Of a stretch of 8,456 bases of DNA, positions 6,605-8,456 are shown in pieces (the first letter of the stretch is position 1; every line of letters begins with the position of its first letter). The notes below the pieces were generated by a model. It was not told the origin of the DNA. It worked only from the letters and a program-made list of their open reading frames with translations, and ran no database searches. This DNA comes from an uncultured Oscillospiraceae bacterium (GTDB lineage: Bacteria; Bacillota; Clostridia; Oscillospirales; Acutalibacteraceae): positions 1 through 8,456 of the forward strand of contig URED01000058.1 of the NCBI GenBank assembly GCA_900546785.1, read 5' to 3'. A program made the position numbers and the translations under genes.

Positions 6605-7632
6605 GCGCTTACCTCCGGCGTATTGCTGATCTCGATCAGCCCCTCCAGCGTTTGCATTGCCTTGCCGGAGTCTATAAGCTCCGCCGCCAGCGCAATACCG
6701 TCCTGCATCGTGTCTGCCTTGCCGCCGATATACAGAGAGGCGCCTGCGTTCATAAGCACAGCGCTGCGCTTCACGCCCGGCTTGCCGCTCAGGATCTCGC
6801 GCGTGATGGCGGCGTTTTCCTGCGGCGTACCGCCCTTAAGCTCCTTCTTGGTGCAGCGTGAAAGACCAAATTTCTCCGGCGTGATCAGATAGGATTTGAA
6901 CCAGCCGTCCCGGATCTCGCATACGCGGGTCGGGGAACTGAGTGAAATTTCATCCAGCTTATCTGTTCCGTACACCACCATGCCGCGGCGAACGCCCAAG
7001 TTGATAAGCACCTGCGCCAGCGGCTCCACAAGATATTCGTCATACACGCCAAGCAGCTGCATGGAGGGCAGCCCCGGGTTTGTCAACGGGCCGAGAATAT
7101 TGAACACGGTGCGAAAGCCCAGCTCTTTTCGGATGGCGCCCACATATTTCATGGAGGTGTGGTATTTCTGTGCAAAGAAGAAGCACATGCCCACCTTTTC
7201 CAAAAGCTCTATACATTTTTGGGGGCTTTGGTTGATGTTGACGCCCAAGGCCTCCAGGCAGTCCGCCGTGCCGCACTGCGAGGAGGCGGCGCGGTTGCCG
7301 TGCTTTGCCACCTTCATTCCGCCGGCAGCAGCAACAAGCGCCGAGGTGGTGGAGATATTAAAGCTTTGCGCGCTGTCCCCGCCGGTGCCCACGATCTCAA
7401 ACAGCGGCATATCCGTTTCCACCCGCTCGGCGTGCGCGCGCATGGCGGCGGCGCAGCCCGCGATCTCGTCCGTAGTCTCCGCGCGGGCGCTTTTGGTGGA
7501 AAGCGCGGCAAGAAACGCGGCGTTTTGCGTGGGCGAGGTCTCTCCGCTCATGATCTCATTCATTACGGTGTATGCTTCCTCGTAAGAGAGGTCTTCCTTA
7601 TTTACAATTTTTTCTATAGCTTCTTTAATCAT
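6601..7632 (-). CDS. trpD: Anthranilate phosphoribosyltransferase
   Basis: The 343-residue enzyme transfers phosphoribose from PRPP to anthranilate. Visible motifs are VGTGGD (81-86) and FNISTTSA (91-98) for PRPP/Mg binding, [12 protein letters not shown] (110-121), [10 protein letters not shown] (177-186), and the Mg-binding acidic pair in KLDEIS. The chosen ATG at 7630-7632 gives the family-typical start [10 protein letters not shown]. An in-frame ATG at 7690-7692, overlapping the trpG stop, would add 20 basic residues with no family resemblance ([11 protein letters not shown]). The upstream gap of 52 nt is the only break in the otherwise overlapping operon. The SD (AAAGAGAAAC) is weak. trpD is separate from trpG, unlike the fused form of enterobacteria. 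Confidence 0.97.
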   Translation of the reverse strand: MIKEAIEKIVNKEDLSYEEAYTVMNEIMSGETSPTQNAAFLAALSTKSARAETTDEIAGCAAAMRAHAERVETDMPLFEIVGTGGDSAQSFNISTTSALVAAAGGMKVAKHGNRAASSQCGTADCLEALGVNINQSPQKCIELLEKVGMCFFFAQKYHTSMKYVGAIRKELGFRTVFNILGPLTNPGLPSMQLLGVYDEYLVEPLAQVLINLGVRRGMVVYGTDKLDEISLSSPTRVCEIRDGWFKSYLITPEKFGLSRCTKKELKGGTPQENAAITREILSGKPGVKRSAVLMNAGASLYIGGKADTMQDGIALAAELIDSGKAMQTLEGLIEISNTPEVSA

Positions 7633-7656
7633 ATCTGTTTCTCTTTTTCTGTTGCT

Positions 7657-7680
7657 CTCCCGGCGCGTATGCGCGGGGAG
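7657..7680 (-). other. Hairpin in the trpG-trpD gap
   Basis: On the minus strand CTCCC-C-GCGC and GCGC-C-GGGAG pair as 5 bp plus 4 bp around one C-C mismatch, with an ATAC loop. A-rich sequence follows, not a T-tract, so it is not an intrinsic terminator. It may affect mRNA processing or trpD translation. The trpD start codon lies about 25 nt downstream of it. Confidence 0.5.
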
Positions 7681-7684
7681 GGGT

Positions 7685-8251
7685 TCACGCATTCTTCAAA
7701 AAGCGCTTTATGATCTCTCTGCCGCACGGCGTCATGACGGATTCCGGGTGAAACTGCAAGCCGTATACGGGCAGCGTTTTGTGCTCAACTGCCATGATCT
7801 CTTCCCCTGCCACAGCCGTTACCGTAAGGCAGTCCGGCATGGAACCGGGATCTGCGGCAAGAGAATGGTATCTTGCCACCTTGATGCTTTTGGGCAGGCC
7901 CGCAAAAAGTTTAGAGCCATACAGGATCTCGCAATCGCTCTGCCTGCCGTGCATAAGCTCTTTTGCGTAAGTGATCTTTCCCCCGAACGCCTCCACGATT
8001 GCCTGATGACCGAGGCAGACCCCGAGTATCTTTGACTTTCCCGCGCGGTGCAGGATTGCGCGCTCGCATATGCCGGCGTTTGCCGGAGTGCCGGGCCCGG
8101 GGGAGATGATCATAAATTCCGGGTCTGTTTCATCAATCTGTTCAAGCGTAAGCTCGTCATTTTTAACCACTTTTATCTGCTGCCCCGTTTCGCCCACAAG
8201 CTGGTACAGATTATATGAAAACGAATCGTAATTATCAATCAGCAAGACCAT
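7685..8251 (-). CDS. trpG: Anthranilate synthase glutamine amidotransferase subunit
   Basis: This 188-residue class I glutamine amidotransferase supplies ammonia from glutamine to TrpE for anthranilate synthesis. It opens with [14 protein letters not shown]. The oxyanion strand is ISPGPGTP at 49-56, the nucleophile is Cys79 in LGVCLGHQ, and the His168/Glu170 pair lies in LQFHPESV. The length is normal for a stand-alone TrpG. Some bacteria use the same protein as PabA for folate synthesis, but its place between trpE and trpD makes TrpG the main role. The ATG at 8249-8251 is chosen because GGAGGTGA lies 8 nt before it. The GTG at 8258-8260 falls inside that ribosome site. It overlaps trpE by 17 bp. 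Confidence 0.97.
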   Translation of the reverse strand: MVLLIDNYDSFSYNLYQLVGETGQQIKVVKNDELTLEQIDETDPEFMIISPGPGTPANAGICERAILHRAGKSKILGVCLGHQAIVEAFGGKITYAKELMHGRQSDCEILYGSKLFAGLPKSIKVARYHSLAADPGSMPDCLTVTAVAGEEIMAVEHKTLPVYGLQFHPESVMTPCGREIIKRFLKNA

Positions 8252-8456
8252 CGTTTTCACCTCCGCTCAGCTCCAGCGCCCTTAAAACGGCGCGCGCTTT
8301 GTTTTTACATTCCGTATCTTCCTTTTCGGGTACTGAATCGGCAACGATGCCTGCTCCGGAACGGATATAGACCTTGTTTTTCTTGGCGTACGCAAGTCTT
8401 ATCGCAATACATATATCCAGATTTCCGGTAAAATCTATATAGCCGATTCCGCCGCC
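8235..8456 (-). CDS. trpE: Anthranilate synthase component I (C-terminal part, cut by window edge)
   Basis: An open frame enters from the right edge and ends with TGA at 8235-8237, giving the last 73 residues of TrpE. It reads GGGIGYIDFTGN, then DICIAIRLAY, then the family signature RSGAGIVADSVPEKEDTE, in which the chorismate/Mg-binding Gly-Ala-Gly and the acidic residues are intact. The final residues (about 15) are variable, as is normal. TrpE converts chorismate and ammonia to anthranilate together with TrpG, which overlaps it by 17 bp. The N-terminal tryptophan-binding feedback site and the operon promoter lie outside the window. PabB shares this C-terminal fold, but the trp context decides. 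Confidence 0.95.
   Translation of the reverse strand, partial: GGGIGYIDFTGNLDICIAIRLAYAKKNKVYIRSGAGIVADSVPEKEDTECKNKARAVLRALELSGGENDGLAD

Overview
The window is bacterial and most likely from a member of Clostridia (Bacillota). Three things point there: the trpE-G-D-C-F-B-A gene order with a stand-alone trpG, the clostridial character of the Trp protein motifs (for example the TrpA active-site segment), and an r1t-type holin next to a CHAP endolysin with tandem C-terminal repeats of a kind seen in clostridial prophages. The species cannot be named from this sequence.

Right part (3296-8456, minus strand): the tryptophan operon, read right to left. It holds the 3' end of trpE (cut by the window edge), then complete trpG, trpD, trpC, trpF, trpB and trpA. 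Every junction overlaps by 4-17 bp except trpG-trpD, which has a 52-nt gap with a hairpin. Together the products convert chorismate to tryptophan: TrpE/TrpG make anthranilate, TrpD adds phosphoribose, TrpF isomerises, TrpC closes the indole ring, and TrpA/TrpB make tryptophan. The operon ends in a strong intrinsic terminator at 3192-3220. Its promoter and any leader or attenuator lie outside the window.

Middle (2900-3190): a non-coding stretch of about 250 nt. It starts, just after the trp terminator, with a good sigma-A-type promoter on the minus strand (TTGACG, 17 nt, TAATAT), followed by a GC-rich leader of about 200 nt.

Left part (269-2899, minus strand): a compact four-gene phage-type module in one transcriptional direction. 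It encodes a collagen-like tail/receptor-binding protein, a small membrane-anchored coiled-coil protein, an r1t-type holin and a CHAP-domain endolysin. No capsid, terminase, portal, tail-tube, tape-measure, integrase or repressor gene accompanies it. It therefore looks like an orphan or remnant prophage end, or a domesticated tail-fibre/lysis cassette with its own promoter.

Far left (1-253, plus strand): the last 32 codons of a convergent gene of uncertain family, about 120 nt without genes, and an 11-bp hairpin terminator between the convergent units.

The trp operon is ordinary and confidently assigned. The most unusual element is the isolated receptor-binding/lysis cassette attached behind it. 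I found no clear evidence of a wholly new system.
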